From NCBI GenBank assembly GCA_040388605.1, contig JAZKBN010000048.1, positions 1 through 28,980 on the forward strand: a stretch of DNA of 28,980 bases, written 5' to 3'. The stretch comes from JAZKBN01 sp040388605 (GTDB taxonomy: Bacteria; Bacteroidota; Bacteroidia; Cytophagales; Flexibacteraceae). A program made the position numbers and the translations under genes. Below the pieces are notes generated by a model that saw only the letters and a list, made by a program, of their open reading frames with translations, ran no database searches and was not told the origin of the DNA. Below are positions 1 to 8,844 of the stretch, piece after piece. Each line of letters starts with the position of its first letter. Within the stretch, counting starts at the first letter, position 1.

Positions 1-115
1 AAAAAACAGTAAGCGAAAACCAACTAAAGTATTTAAAACTGATTTTCGCCCCCTTCGAAAATTCGGGTAAGCGTTTATTTGGTAACGTGAATTCGGGTTA
101 AGCAAATTGAAAGAA
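1..115. repeat. Left copy of terminal inverted repeat
   Basis: The first 115 bases match the reverse complement of the last 115 bases of the window without gaps. I count 8 mismatches (positions 1, 43, 49, 71, 75, 91, 95, 97), about 93% identity, and the match stops abruptly after 115. Within this copy a 13-14 base unit AATTCGGGT(T)AAGC occurs twice, at 60-72 and 90-103, 30 bp apart. No ORF is visible in it. The repeat probably belongs to a dispersed family that broke the assembly at both ends, or is half of a long palindrome; the sequence alone does not decide. Confidence 0.9.
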
Positions 116-167
116 AAGTACTGTACCTTGGTTTCCCGGCTTAAATAAGGCTCTATAATCCGGATGC

Positions 168-728
168 TTAAAACCTGCGCTTAAAAATCTCACTCATAAT
201 AAAAGCGTTTTTAATGCTTTCATTTGAGTTCAGCATTTTACGGTAAGGGTTTTCCTTAACCTCGTTAAGCGCATACTCCTTAAATACAGATTTTCCGAAA
301 GGCGAAGCCTTATCCGGCTCGCGGTTCTGCATTTGGTTTTTACGGTTCACGTAATCTAATAATGCATTCTGTCGGCTTCGGTCTTCAATGCCGATGTTAT
401 CAGCTTCCTGGGTATCGTAGGAGTTTGGTCTTGTAATAAATTCAGGGGCTTTCTCTTTAAAAGAACCGTAAGCGGTTTCAACAACATCAACCTGGTTGTA
501 AACCGGTCCTTCGGGCTTCATATTAAAGCTGCTTAGCTCTCCGCGGTTCAGCTTATCAAACTCCCGGCGAAGCTCATCGAAGCTTTGCGGCTTACCGGGC
601 GTAGCACGTGTTGCTGTCGCTTTGGCTTCAGCTGCTTCGCGCATTTCTTTTGCTTCTCCTGCCTTCTTAATCAAATACCTGAAAACAGTAATTACAATCC
701 AGATAGCGGCAACAATAATAATTTTCAT
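168..728 (-). CDS. Small single-pass membrane protein of unknown function
   Basis: A 186-aa protein I do not recognise. Residues 1-20 form one hydrophobic N-terminal helix, followed by a basic and Ala/Glu/Lys-rich stretch (about 21-45) that is likely helical or coiled coil. The rest is a polar, Asn/Glu-rich soluble part with no cysteine pattern or catalytic motif. It is probably an inner-membrane-anchored protein with its bulk on one side. The ATG at 726-728 gives the hydrophobic start. It lies 49 bp downstream of the beta-CASP nuclease gene on the same strand, with no terminator between them, so the two are probably co-transcribed. Confidence 0.7.
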   Translation of the reverse strand: MKIIIVAAIWIVITVFRYLIKKAGEAKEMREAAEAKATATRATPGKPQSFDELRREFDKLNRGELSSFNMKPEGPVYNQVDVVETAYGSFKEKAPEFITRPNSYDTQEADNIGIEDRSRQNALLDYVNRKNQMQNREPDKASPFGKSVFKEYALNEVKENPYRKMLNSNESIKNAFIMSEIFKRRF

Positions 729-777
729 CTGATTCAGATTTAAATGCCGGGGAATTTAAGCCTATTTAAAGCAACAA

Positions 778-2217
778 TTAATCTAATTCGTAGGTATCAC
801 CTTTAGCAGGTATTTCAACGCGGCCATAACCTTCAGCTAAAATACCTTCCCTGAATTCGCCCATACTGTTTTCTTCACCGTGAACCAGGAAAATTGCTTT
901 AACCTTTTCAGGGTTTTGCTGCTTAATAAAACGCATCAGGTCACGGCGGTCACCGTGTCCGCTGAAAATATCGGTTCGGGCTATGGTTGCGCCCACCGAC
1001 ATTTCTTTGCCCCCGAAAGTAACGCTCTTCTCCCCTTGCATAAGCTGGTGCCCAAGGGTACCTTCTGCAGAATAGCCTACCATTAAAATGGTGCTGTAAG
1101 GGTTGCTTATATTTTGGCGCACATGGTATTCCACCCTTCCGCCGCTTATCATGCCCGAAGAGCTGATAATTATACAGGCCTCGTTGTGGTTGGCCACTGC
1201 CTTGCTCTGCTTCATGTTCTCCACATAATGCAGGTTCCGGAAATCGAAAAGGTTTCCATGCTCGCCATAAAAGCCCTGGGCTTCTGAATTGAGGCGGTTT
1301 ACGTATTTCTCATAAACCTTTGTGCTTTGCACTGCCAAAGGGCTGTCGGCAAATACCTTAACGGGCGGGAAAGATTTTTCGGCCCAAAGCCGGTTCAGGG
1401 TAAATAAAAGTGCCTGTGTGCGCCCCACGCTGAACGACGGTATTATGAGCCTGCCGGGTATATCTACACACCTTTTGCGTATAATGTCCTCCAGTATATC
1501 AACCGGGTCGCCGGAATCGGTATGGTTGCGGCTTCCGTAGGTACTTTCGCAAATGAGGTAATCAACCTCTGGCATGGGTTCTGGGTCGGGCAGCAGGGGG
1601 TAATTATAGCGGCCTATATCTCCGCTGAAGCCAACCTTGGTTACTTTACCGTTTTCCTCGTTTTCAACCAATACATAGCCTGCGCCCAAAAGGTGGCCTG
1701 CCGGTATAAGTGTTATATAGAGGCCCGGCTTAACCTTGAAACGCTGTTTGAATTGCAGGGTTACGAAGCGCTCGAAGCTTTCCTCGGCATTGTTCTCATT
1801 ATACATCTCCTTGATGTCGATGCCTGACTTTTCGAGCCGTTTGCGCTCCTTGTTGGTGCCGTTAAGCTGCGCAAGGCGCTTGCGGTGCAGGTTGGCGCTG
1901 TCTATTAGCAGGAGCTGCGAGAGGGCAAATGTAGGGGCCGTGCTCAGTATTTGTCCTTCGTACCCTTCACGAACAAGGTTAGGTATATTGCCGCTGTGGT
2001 CAATATGTGCATGGGTGAGCACTACCAGGTTTATCAGGCTTGGATCAAATGGAAAAATGCCTGCCGTCTGGTCATAAAACGACGCAAAATTCGGGTCGTT
2101 GTATTCGCGGCGAAGGTCGGTGCCGCAATCTATTAAAATACGGTATTCGTCGTCTGTTTCAAGCAGGAACATGCTTCCTGTTACCTGCCTTGCGGCTCCC
2201 CAGAATGTTAACTTCAT
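778..2217 (-). CDS. Beta-CASP metallo-beta-lactamase RNA-processing exonuclease
   Basis: A 479-aa zinc-dependent hydrolase of the MBL-fold/beta-CASP/RMMBL family (COG1236), related to CPSF73/Ysh1-like and TTHA0252-like nucleases. Visible metal motifs are THAHIDHSG (H69, H71, D73, H74), H175 in PAGHLLGAG and D200 in FSGD. The beta-CASP insertion occupies roughly 220-400. It is followed by SGHGD and the C-terminal VHGE (H446), which match the later beta-CASP motifs and RMMBL. Full set of ligands and normal length suggest an active cytoplasmic nuclease acting on RNA; the substrate cannot be read from the sequence. It is first of two minus-strand genes and diverges from the DUF5686 gene across 322 bp. 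Confidence 0.93.
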   Translation of the reverse strand: MKLTFWGAARQVTGSMFLLETDDEYRILIDCGTDLRREYNDPNFASFYDQTAGIFPFDPSLINLVVLTHAHIDHSGNIPNLVREGYEGQILSTAPTFALSQLLLIDSANLHRKRLAQLNGTNKERKRLEKSGIDIKEMYNENNAEESFERFVTLQFKQRFKVKPGLYITLIPAGHLLGAGYVLVENEENGKVTKVGFSGDIGRYNYPLLPDPEPMPEVDYLICESTYGSRNHTDSGDPVDILEDIIRKRCVDIPGRLIIPSFSVGRTQALLFTLNRLWAEKSFPPVKVFADSPLAVQSTKVYEKYVNRLNSEAQGFYGEHGNLFDFRNLHYVENMKQSKAVANHNEACIIISSSGMISGGRVEYHVRQNISNPYSTILMVGYSAEGTLGHQLMQGEKSVTFGGKEMSVGATIARTDIFSGHGDRRDLMRFIKQQNPEKVKAIFLVHGEENSMGEFREGILAEGYGRVEIPAKGDTYELD

Positions 2218-2539
2218 GTGATTTGTTTGCCAATCCCAACCGGGGACGGTATAGCGTTTCCCGCATTATATACGGCGGAAACAGCCGCTGACGTGCAAAT
2301 TACGAAAATTACGGCCCCGCCGGCGAACTTATGATAATAAACCGGTATATTTGGTTGTTCTATAGATGAATGCTGTCAAAATACCCGGGTTTGGGAAACC
2401 CCGGAATACCTGTTTTGCCCCTTCAACTGTTTACGTAAGGTATTAGTTTTAATTAACTGCTCTTGTAATTAGCTGTAAGCTAGGGTTTAATGCACCTTTT
2501 GCCTTTACCCGCAAAGCATTTTGCGCCTTTGTTCTTCAT
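2218..2539. promoter_or_regulatory. Divergent intergenic region
   Basis: This 322-bp gap separates the minus-strand nuclease from the plus-strand DUF5686 gene and should hold both promoters. On the plus strand TATATTTG at 2346-2353 fits the Bacteroidota -7 consensus TAnnTTTG, but I see no TTG at the right distance upstream. I see no convincing minus-strand promoter, no hairpin with a T tract and no small ORF with coding character. Confidence 0.35.
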
Positions 2540-5065
2540 TTGGGAAAATATTTCTGGCTCTTTTTAATTTTAGTTTCGGTTTTATGCCCGGCTGCATTGC
2601 ATGCCCAGCAACAAACCACCATCAGCGGCAAGGTAACAGATGCCGCTACCGGCGATCCTTTGCCTTTCGTGAATGTTTTCTTCAAAGGCACCACTGCCGG
2701 TGTAACCACTGATTTCGACGGCAAATTCAGCCTCCGAAGCAGCAGCAATAAAGATACCGTTTCGGTTTCATACATCGGGTATATTACCCGGAGCAAGAAA
2801 ATTCAGAGAGGTAAAACGCAGGTGGTAAATTTCCAGCTTGAAAGTTCTGCCAAAACCACCGATGAAATAACGGTTACCCCGGGCGAAAACCCGGCTTGGG
2901 AGGTAATGCGCAGGGTGGTTGCCCATAAAGAGTTTAACGACAAGCGGGCGCTTTCGGCTTTTGAGTACGAGAGCTACAATAAAATTGAAATAGATATAGA
3001 TAATATCAGCGAAGCCGTAAGAAAACGCAAAGTGATGCGCCGCATTACCCAAATTTTCGACAGCCTTGGCCGGAGCGCAGGCGAAGACGGCAAGCCCATT
3101 TTACCCTTATTCATCTCTGAAAGCATCAGCAATTTTTATTGGCGCAGCAATCCTGAGAAAATGCGTGAGGAAATTGGCAAGAGCCGCATTACAGGCGTAG
3201 GCATTAACGAGGCCGGCAGTGTTCAGCAAATGATTGGCTCTTCGTTCCAGCAGTATAATTTTTACCAAAACTGGCTGAATATACTCGGCAAAAATTTTGT
3301 ATCTCCCTTAGCCGACAGCTGGAAATTCCATTACAGCCTGGAGCTCGCCGACAGCATGTTCCTGGGCGAAGACTGGTGCTACCGAATAAAAGTAGAGCCC
3401 AAGCGCCCGCAGGATCTTGCTTTTACAGGCACTATCTGGATAACCAAGGAAGATTACGCCCTCCGCAGCGCTGATCTTACCATAGGCACAACTGCCAACC
3501 TGAACTTTGTTGAAAAAATAAAGATTCAGCAGGAGTTGGAGCGAACCCCTGCGGGTGCCTGGCTCCCGCGTAACAACCGTATAATTATTGATGTGGCCGA
3601 GCTTACCAAAAATTCGGCCGGCATGCTGGCTAAGTTCTACACCAGCAACCGCAATTTCCGCCTGCACGACCCTAAGCCGGTTCCTTTTTACGATGTGGGC
3701 ATAGAGCTTTTGCCCGATGCCAGGGAAGAAAGCGAAGCCTTTTGGCAGGAGCACAGGCACGATACCCTGACAGCTACCGAGAAGAACGTATATAAGATGA
3801 TAGATACCATCAGGAATGTGCCTGTGGTTAAAAGCTATATCGAGATTGCCAATATTTTGGTAATCGGTTACAAAAGAGTTGGTAAAGTTGAAATAGGCCC
3901 GTACCTGATGAGCTATGCCAACAACAGCGTTGAAGGCAACCGATTCAGGCTTGGTTTGCGTACAAACAGCCTTTTCAGCAGGAAATGGAATTTTGAAGGC
4001 TGGGCAGCTTATGGCACCAAAGATGGCGTTTTCAAGCGCGGCCTCTTTGCAAGCTACATTTTTACCCGCAAGCCCTGGACCCAGCTGGGTATTTCGCAAA
4101 CTTATGATCTTGACCAGGTTGCCCTGCTCGATAACAACGTGGCCAGTAACCCGCTCTTTAACGCCAGCACAAGGTTCGGCGACATCAGCAGCGCCAGGCC
4201 CTTTATGCACCTCGAAAATACAATGTGGCTTAAAACACAGCTGTACAAAGGCCTTACTTCCACATTCAGCCTGAAGAACCGCAAGTTCGACCCCTTGTAT
4301 AACTTCAGCTACCGCCGAAATCCCGACGATATTACATCTGTTACCAATGCAGATTTTACCGTGAGCGAGGTTATTGGCGAGCTCCGCTATTCAAGCCGGG
4401 AATATTTTATGGAAGATGCTGCCAACAACCAAATAAGCGTAAACAGCAGCCGTGCCCCTGTTTTTACTTTCAGGTATGTGCATGGCTTGCGCAACCTTGT
4501 CGGCGGTGATTTTAATTACGACAAATACAATTTCAGTATAGCCCATAACCTGAACCTTGGTTTCATGGGTACAGGCAGGTATGTTTTCGATGCCGGCTAT
4601 ATACCCAATACCCTGCCCTACCCCTTGCTGAAAACCCAATTAGGAAACCAAAACGTATTCTACAACTCGCTGTCTTATAACCTGATGAATATGTTCGAGT
4701 TTGTTACTGACAGGTGGGTTTCATTAGGTTACCAACAGAACTTTGAAGGTTTAGGCCTCAACAGCATTCCCGGTATTAAAAAGCTGAAATGGCGATTGGT
4801 GGGCACAGGTAAAATAATGTACGGCAGCATAAGCCGCAACAACCTGAATATGAACACAGTAGCTGCCGCAGACGGCACTACCCGACCGCCCTTCCGAATG
4901 CTTACAGGCAAGCCTTATATAGAGGTAGGCTATGGCATAGAGAACATTTTTAAAATCTTCCGTGTCGATTTTTTACACAGGCTCACTTACCGCGATACGC
5001 CTGTTGATGCAGCCCGCCCGGTAGGCAGGTTCGGAATAAAGATAGGTGCGCAGTTTAAGCTGTAG
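2540..5065 (+). CDS. DUF5686 / carboxypeptidase-regulatory-like outer-membrane protein
   Basis: An 841-aa exported protein of the Bacteroidota DUF5686 family. Residues 1-22 are a signal peptide ending LHAQ. A CarboxypepD_reg-like beta-sandwich follows at about 27-105, with the typical ISGKVTDAATGDPLPFVNV and DFDGKFSL segments, as in TonB-dependent receptor N-termini. The remaining roughly 700 residues are the DUF5686 region, rich in aromatic, alternating strands expected of a large outer-membrane beta barrel, ending in IGAQFKL. Biological role is unknown; TonB-like uptake is only analogy, and no TonB box or plug is evident. The only workable start is TTG at 2540: there is no in-frame ATG, ATA or GTG between the upstream stop (2450-2452) and the signal peptide. 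Confidence 0.88.
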   Translation: MGKYFWLFLILVSVLCPAALHAQQQTTISGKVTDAATGDPLPFVNVFFKGTTAGVTTDFDGKFSLRSSSNKDTVSVSYIGYITRSKKIQRGKTQVVNFQLESSAKTTDEITVTPGENPAWEVMRRVVAHKEFNDKRALSAFEYESYNKIEIDIDNISEAVRKRKVMRRITQIFDSLGRSAGEDGKPILPLFISESISNFYWRSNPEKMREEIGKSRITGVGINEAGSVQQMIGSSFQQYNFYQNWLNILGKNFVSPLADSWKFHYSLELADSMFLGEDWCYRIKVEPKRPQDLAFTGTIWITKEDYALRSADLTIGTTANLNFVEKIKIQQELERTPAGAWLPRNNRIIIDVAELTKNSAGMLAKFYTSNRNFRLHDPKPVPFYDVGIELLPDAREESEAFWQEHRHDTLTATEKNVYKMIDTIRNVPVVKSYIEIANILVIGYKRVGKVEIGPYLMSYANNSVEGNRFRLGLRTNSLFSRKWNFEGWAAYGTKDGVFKRGLFASYIFTRKPWTQLGISQTYDLDQVALLDNNVASNPLFNASTRFGDISSARPFMHLENTMWLKTQLYKGLTSTFSLKNRKFDPLYNFSYRRNPDDITSVTNADFTVSEVIGELRYSSREYFMEDAANNQISVNSSRAPVFTFRYVHGLRNLVGGDFNYDKYNFSIAHNLNLGFMGTGRYVFDAGYIPNTLPYPLLKTQLGNQNVFYNSLSYNLMNMFEFVTDRWVSLGYQQNFEGLGLNSIPGIKKLKWRLVGTGKIMYGSISRNNLNMNTVAAADGTTRPPFRMLTGKPYIEVGYGIENIFKIFRVDFLHRLTYRDTPVDAARPVGRFGIKIGAQFKL

Positions 5066-5125
5066 TAAAATGCATTCATCTGCATTTTTAACCCTGACCA
5101 ACCTAATTTGAGCAGGTGGGAGATG

Positions 5126-5148
5126 ACTCCGGTTCCGCAGGAGTTTTA
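5126..5148 (+). terminator. Weak terminator after DUF5686 gene
   Basis: ACTCC (5126-5130) pairs with GGAGT (5140-5144) and is followed by TTTATTT. The stem is only 5 bp, so this is a tentative call in the 105-bp gap between two convergent genes. Confidence 0.35.
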
Positions 5149-5170
5149 TTTGCCTGACAGTATGTTTGTT

Positions 5171-6202
5171 CTATTCGAAAGTAAGAATAGATACCACTAA
5201 GAAAATAACAAAGCATGCAGCAAGACAAAGACCGGCGCTGAACAGGAACAGCACCGATTTAAATATGGTTTTCCTGAAACTCTGCTGATAGGTTCTCTTC
5301 TGTGCAATAACAAAATACCCTACTGCCCAAATAAAAAAGAGGTTTGAAGAATCCCAACCAGACTTGCCCGATGAAAGCCAATTTACTGTATAATCAATAA
5401 AATTGCTTAGGGCCATCACCAAAAAGGCAAATGCCTGAACGTGCATCAAGAGTATAAAATGTTCAATATAAAGCCTGTGCTTCCTGAAGTAGAACAGCTT
5501 TAGAAACAAAGCAAAAACAGGCACCATTAAAAAAAAGAAATAAGGAACCTTGCTTTTGAGGTATGCCCCAAACTCAGCTTTATTATCCAGGAAATGAACG
5601 AATTTCCGAACAAGAATCCTGTTTACCTCTGATGTGCTGTCAGCTCTTGTAATTTCAAAAAAACCGGGCTCGGTAAGTGTTCCTTTTTGTATTGCCTCGG
5701 TAAACAACTCGGGCCGTTTCTTTTTTCTTGGCTTAATGAGTCCGCGTTTAACAGAATCAGCAATTGCAGAATCATTTGCGTCAGGTGTAAAGCTGAAGCT
5801 TGCTATAGACCCGTCTCCCTGTGAGCTGCTGAAGCTCAGCCCATTGTTAGACTTTATTGCATTGTTATTTGTATTTAAGCTTATAATTTCCCTGTCGGTT
5901 CCTACCGATAGAAAGAATACGAAGCTTGCAAAAAGGTAAAGGCGCAGAGGCGGCATATAACGGCGCCTTCGGCCGCCTATAAACTCGCGGGTCAGCTTTC
6001 CCGGCGAAAACATAAAGGGTAGTATGGTGCGCCCTAACCTGCTGTCGAGGCTGAATGTGTCTTCAGCCAAATCTGCGGCAAAAGTGGCAACGCTTACATT
6101 TTTATGGTCGTTTTCCTGCCCGCAATCAGGGCAATAGCGCATTTCAGAACTGAGCTTGGTGGCACAGTTCAGGCATTCTTCCCCTTTCCTGAAATCTCGC
6201 AT
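5171..6202 (-). CDS. DUF3667 zinc-ribbon membrane protein
   Basis: A 343-aa protein of the DUF3667 family, common in Bacteroidota and of unknown function. The N-terminus carries a four-cysteine zinc ribbon (C10, C13, C24, C27; CxxC...CPDCGQ). The family signature follows: a LDSRLGRTILPFMFSPGKLTREFI-type segment with the basic GGRRRRYMPPLRLYLF run leading into the first membrane helix near 88-104. A polar loop of about 110 residues separates this from four more hydrophobic segments (about 213-233, 242-266, 286-301, 313-341). It is an integral inner-membrane protein with a cytoplasmic zinc ribbon by positive-inside reasoning. It is convergent with the DUF5686 gene and divergent from the Cys/His-repeat gene. 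Confidence 0.88.
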   Translation of the reverse strand: MRDFRKGEECLNCATKLSSEMRYCPDCGQENDHKNVSVATFAADLAEDTFSLDSRLGRTILPFMFSPGKLTREFIGGRRRRYMPPLRLYLFASFVFFLSVGTDREIISLNTNNNAIKSNNGLSFSSSQGDGSIASFSFTPDANDSAIADSVKRGLIKPRKKKRPELFTEAIQKGTLTEPGFFEITRADSTSEVNRILVRKFVHFLDNKAEFGAYLKSKVPYFFFLMVPVFALFLKLFYFRKHRLYIEHFILLMHVQAFAFLVMALSNFIDYTVNWLSSGKSGWDSSNLFFIWAVGYFVIAQKRTYQQSFRKTIFKSVLFLFSAGLCLAACFVIFLVVSILTFE

Positions 6203-6393
6203 GGCCCGAAAATAGTAAAACTAAATTTTGAATACCATTTTTAATATCAGCATGCCGGCTAATCAGCCATAATCTGCCGCGAAAACAGCAGCTTTTCAGC
6301 AGATTAAAACATTAACAACGCGTTAACAAAACGCTTATAAACCGAAGTGGTTTATTGCAGTCATAGGTACAAATAACACAAAACAACAAGGCC

Positions 6394-6969
6394 ATGAAAA
6401 CCATAATCAACACTCTTGCATTCGCATTTTTACTTACAGGCATGAATGCTTTCAGCCCTGCAATGGCTCAAAATAATGACAGCCGTGGCCAAAATAATTA
6501 CGACGGTTATTCATCGCAAAATAATAACGGTTCCGGCAATAATCAGGCTAATCAAAACTACCAAGGCTACAATGCAGGTTATAGCAACAACAGCGGATAC
6601 GCCAATTATGACCATTATAATCATCGCGGACATAATAATCATAACAACCGTTTCGGAAATAATTACGGCCATGGCGGCAGGCGCATTGTTATTGTGGCCC
6701 CAGTACGGCCTGCACCTGTTTGTTCATACCTTGCCCACCCCTCAGGCGATATTATGCCCTGCACCCACATAGCCCATTCCTGTGTGGAATATGTGCCTTG
6801 CAACCACGTATTCAGAACCCGCTTAGGCGCATTTGTTCGTCATCCTAACGGCGACCCTGTGACATGCCAACACCTTATGCATCCTGCGGGCGATGTTGTT
6901 CCCTGCAACCACGCATTAAGTAATCCGGCCAATTGCCCATCAACTTATGGAGGCATTTGCAGGCATTGA
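6394..6969 (+). CDS. Secreted Asn/Gly-rich protein with repeated Cys/His motifs
   Basis: A 191-aa exported protein of unknown function. Residues 1-25 form a signal peptide ending AMAQ. A low-complexity Asn/Gly/Tyr/His-rich linker covers 26-94. The C-terminal 85 residues contain eight cysteines (110, 123, 130, 136, 158, 171, 181, 189) and a repeated motif close to HPxGDxxxCxH: H115-H125, H150-H160 and H163-H173, with a divergent copy around C130-H138. Such Cys/His spacing suggests metal binding or disulfide cross-linking in the periplasm or outside the cell; that is inference. I recall similar hypothetical proteins but no assigned function. It is monocistronic, with a strong terminator at 7001-7040. 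Confidence 0.8.
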   Translation: MKTIINTLAFAFLLTGMNAFSPAMAQNNDSRGQNNYDGYSSQNNNGSGNNQANQNYQGYNAGYSNNSGYANYDHYNHRGHNNHNNRFGNNYGHGGRRIVIVAPVRPAPVCSYLAHPSGDIMPCTHIAHSCVEYVPCNHVFRTRLGAFVRHPNGDPVTCQHLMHPAGDVVPCNHALSNPANCPSTYGGICRH

Positions 6970-7000
6970 TGAAATTTTTTGTTTGCACAATTGGGTAAAT

Positions 7001-7040
7001 GCACCCGTTCTCGGCTGTCCGGCCGAAACGGGTGCTATTT
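7001..7040 (+). terminator. Intrinsic terminator between convergent genes
   Basis: GCACCCGTT-CTCGGC (7001-7015) pairs with GCCG-AAACGGGTGC (7022-7035) with a one-base bulge, followed by TATTTTG. It serves the plus-strand Cys/His protein and may also stop the minus-strand TPR gene. Confidence 0.85.
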
Positions 7041-7109
7041 TGATTATCACAGTTTAGCATTTATAACTGCAAAACAAGACAGAAACATCCCCGAATTCGT
7101 TTGAAGGCC

Positions 7110-8747
7110 TTACTCTTCGTCTTCAATTACCTCGCCTGCCGCATTATGCCCCGTTTCAACTTTATTCAAATCATCGAGCTTGGTAAGCATACCATCTACC
7201 ACATCGGCAAATTTCTTATTTAACTGATTTACACCATCATTATCGTTGTTATTCAGGCTGTGCTCGTATAGCTTCGGCAATGCCTGCAGGTTTACAATAG
7301 GTGCGCGAAGGTCATGCACTAAAATGCTGTAAAAACTGTCTTTGGTGCGGTTGAGCTCGTTAATGGTAGCCAGCCTTTCATTTTCTGCCTTAACCTGTTT
7401 ACGTAACCTGTCCGACATCATTTTGCTGCGTACATACAGCCTGTATATCATAATAATTACACCTAAAAACAGCAAAGACATAACAATGAAGCATATCCTG
7501 TAAAATCGCGTAGATTCTGCCTGCAGCTGCATTATTTTTACTTCTTTGCTCAAACCCGCCAACTCCTCTTTTTTCTCAAGGTTCCTGATTTTCTCTTCAC
7601 TGTCCAGTATCTTTTTGAGCTGGAAATTGAATTTCACATTATCACGAAGCCGGTAAGATGTATCTCTGCAATACATGGCTTTGCGTGTATCGCCAAGGCT
7701 TTGGTATGCTTTACTGAGGAACATATAAAGGTTTGCCAAATCATTGGCATCATCAAGGCCCCTGAGGGTTTCCAGAGCTTTTAAACCCATTTGCAAAGCA
7801 ATCTCCTTATTTCCTGCTCCAAGGTATATATTTCCCAGCCGGGTGTAATGCTGACCCATATGGTAAGTTCTTTGACTTTTAATGTTCCATACCGGGTCTA
7901 AATAATGCCTGAAACTGTCGGCGGCGGTAATAGCATTTCTATAATCATGCTTTAAATAGTGAATATAAGCAATGTCAAGCCCGGCAAAATTACCCGGGGG
8001 CTCAATACCGAATGAACGAAAGTATTTATAAGTATCCCTTTCAAGTTTTAATGCTTCATTATATTTCTTTTGGTTTATCCTGATTTCAGCCATGTTCCCT
8101 TTCACAATGGCCATTCCAAATTTAATTCCCAGGCTCTCAGCCACTTTAAAAGCTTTATCATAATATTCCATAACCGGTTCCGATTCCATCATATACCCTG
8201 ATGAAACACCCAGATTGCAGTAAGTGGCAAAGAGATCTGTACTGTTGCCATACTTTACCAACAGGGATTCTGCTTTGTGCATCAGGCGCAATCCTGAATC
8301 AAGCGAACCGCGCCTGAATAAAATAATACCCCTGCGTAAGGCAATATTTCCCGCTATTTGGGCCGAGCGTAATTTACGATTCTCCAATTCCAGGGTATCT
8401 GTCATGAGCTTAGCCAAATCAAGCTGCCCGTGAATAATAAGCCTGCGGGTATATTCTTTAAGCACCATTACCCTTAACATAGGCGGAATGCTCACATTTT
8501 TACTTCTACGCCATGCTTCATCCGGCGGATACGATTTGTATGAAACACTGTTACAGATGTTGGAGTAATAAGAAATATCAATGGCAAGACGAATAGCCAA
8601 TGTATCCTGCGGGTTAAGGCCGGCAGCTTTCTGAACCAGGCTGTCCAGTTTTGAGCAATTACTAAGCAGCACAGTTTGCGCCCCGACACTTAGAGCCCCG
8701 GAAAATAAAAGTGTAAAGAATAAAAGCTTCAGGTATTTGGAAACCAC
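7110..8747 (-). CDS. TPR sensor protein with histidine-kinase DHp domain but no ATPase domain
   Basis: A 545-aa membrane protein. Residues 1-23 are a signal peptide ending GAQ. The periplasmic part (about 30-390) is made of degenerate TPR-like helices, for example around 160-240 and 290-360. A coiled coil leads into a transmembrane helix at about 418-438. Then comes a second coiled coil and a HisKA-like dimerisation helix, DSFYSILVHDLRAPI, with the candidate phospho-acceptor H478. A second DHp helix ends near 530, followed by an acidic tail. The usual HATPase_c domain (N, G1, G2 boxes) is missing, and only 140 bp separate the stop from the next gene, so it is not hidden by a frameshift. GTG at 8745-8747 is the start, because an in-frame stop lies at 8751-8753. 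Confidence 0.85.
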   Translation of the reverse strand: MVSKYLKLLFFTLLFSGALSVGAQTVLLSNCSKLDSLVQKAAGLNPQDTLAIRLAIDISYYSNICNSVSYKSYPPDEAWRRSKNVSIPPMLRVMVLKEYTRRLIIHGQLDLAKLMTDTLELENRKLRSAQIAGNIALRRGIILFRRGSLDSGLRLMHKAESLLVKYGNSTDLFATYCNLGVSSGYMMESEPVMEYYDKAFKVAESLGIKFGMAIVKGNMAEIRINQKKYNEALKLERDTYKYFRSFGIEPPGNFAGLDIAYIHYLKHDYRNAITAADSFRHYLDPVWNIKSQRTYHMGQHYTRLGNIYLGAGNKEIALQMGLKALETLRGLDDANDLANLYMFLSKAYQSLGDTRKAMYCRDTSYRLRDNVKFNFQLKKILDSEEKIRNLEKKEELAGLSKEVKIMQLQAESTRFYRICFIVMSLLFLGVIIMIYRLYVRSKMMSDRLRKQVKAENERLATINELNRTKDSFYSILVHDLRAPIVNLQALPKLYEHSLNNNDNDGVNQLNKKFADVVDGMLTKLDDLNKVETGHNAAGEVIEDEE

Positions 8748-8754
8748 GCGTTAA

Positions 8755-8805
8755 GATAAATTAACCGTTCGGCCTAATATTTATTACTAAGCGGAACGGT
8801 TAAAA
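8755..8805 (-). terminator. Terminator of the carboxylase gene
   Basis: TTAACCGTTC (8761-8770) and GAACGGTTAA (8794-8803) form a perfect 10-bp stem with a 23-base loop. On the minus strand the stem is followed by TTTATC. It sits between the carboxylase stop and the GTG start of the TPR gene, so it probably separates the two transcripts. Confidence 0.6.
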
Positions 8806-8844
8806 TGTTCTGTGAATTAAGCTAAAAAATACCAATACGAAATG

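Noticed and set aside
3308..4210. 300-codon minus-strand ORF
   Set aside because: It is fully antisense to the DUF5686 gene, shows no domain, and its composition follows from the codon bias of the opposite strand.
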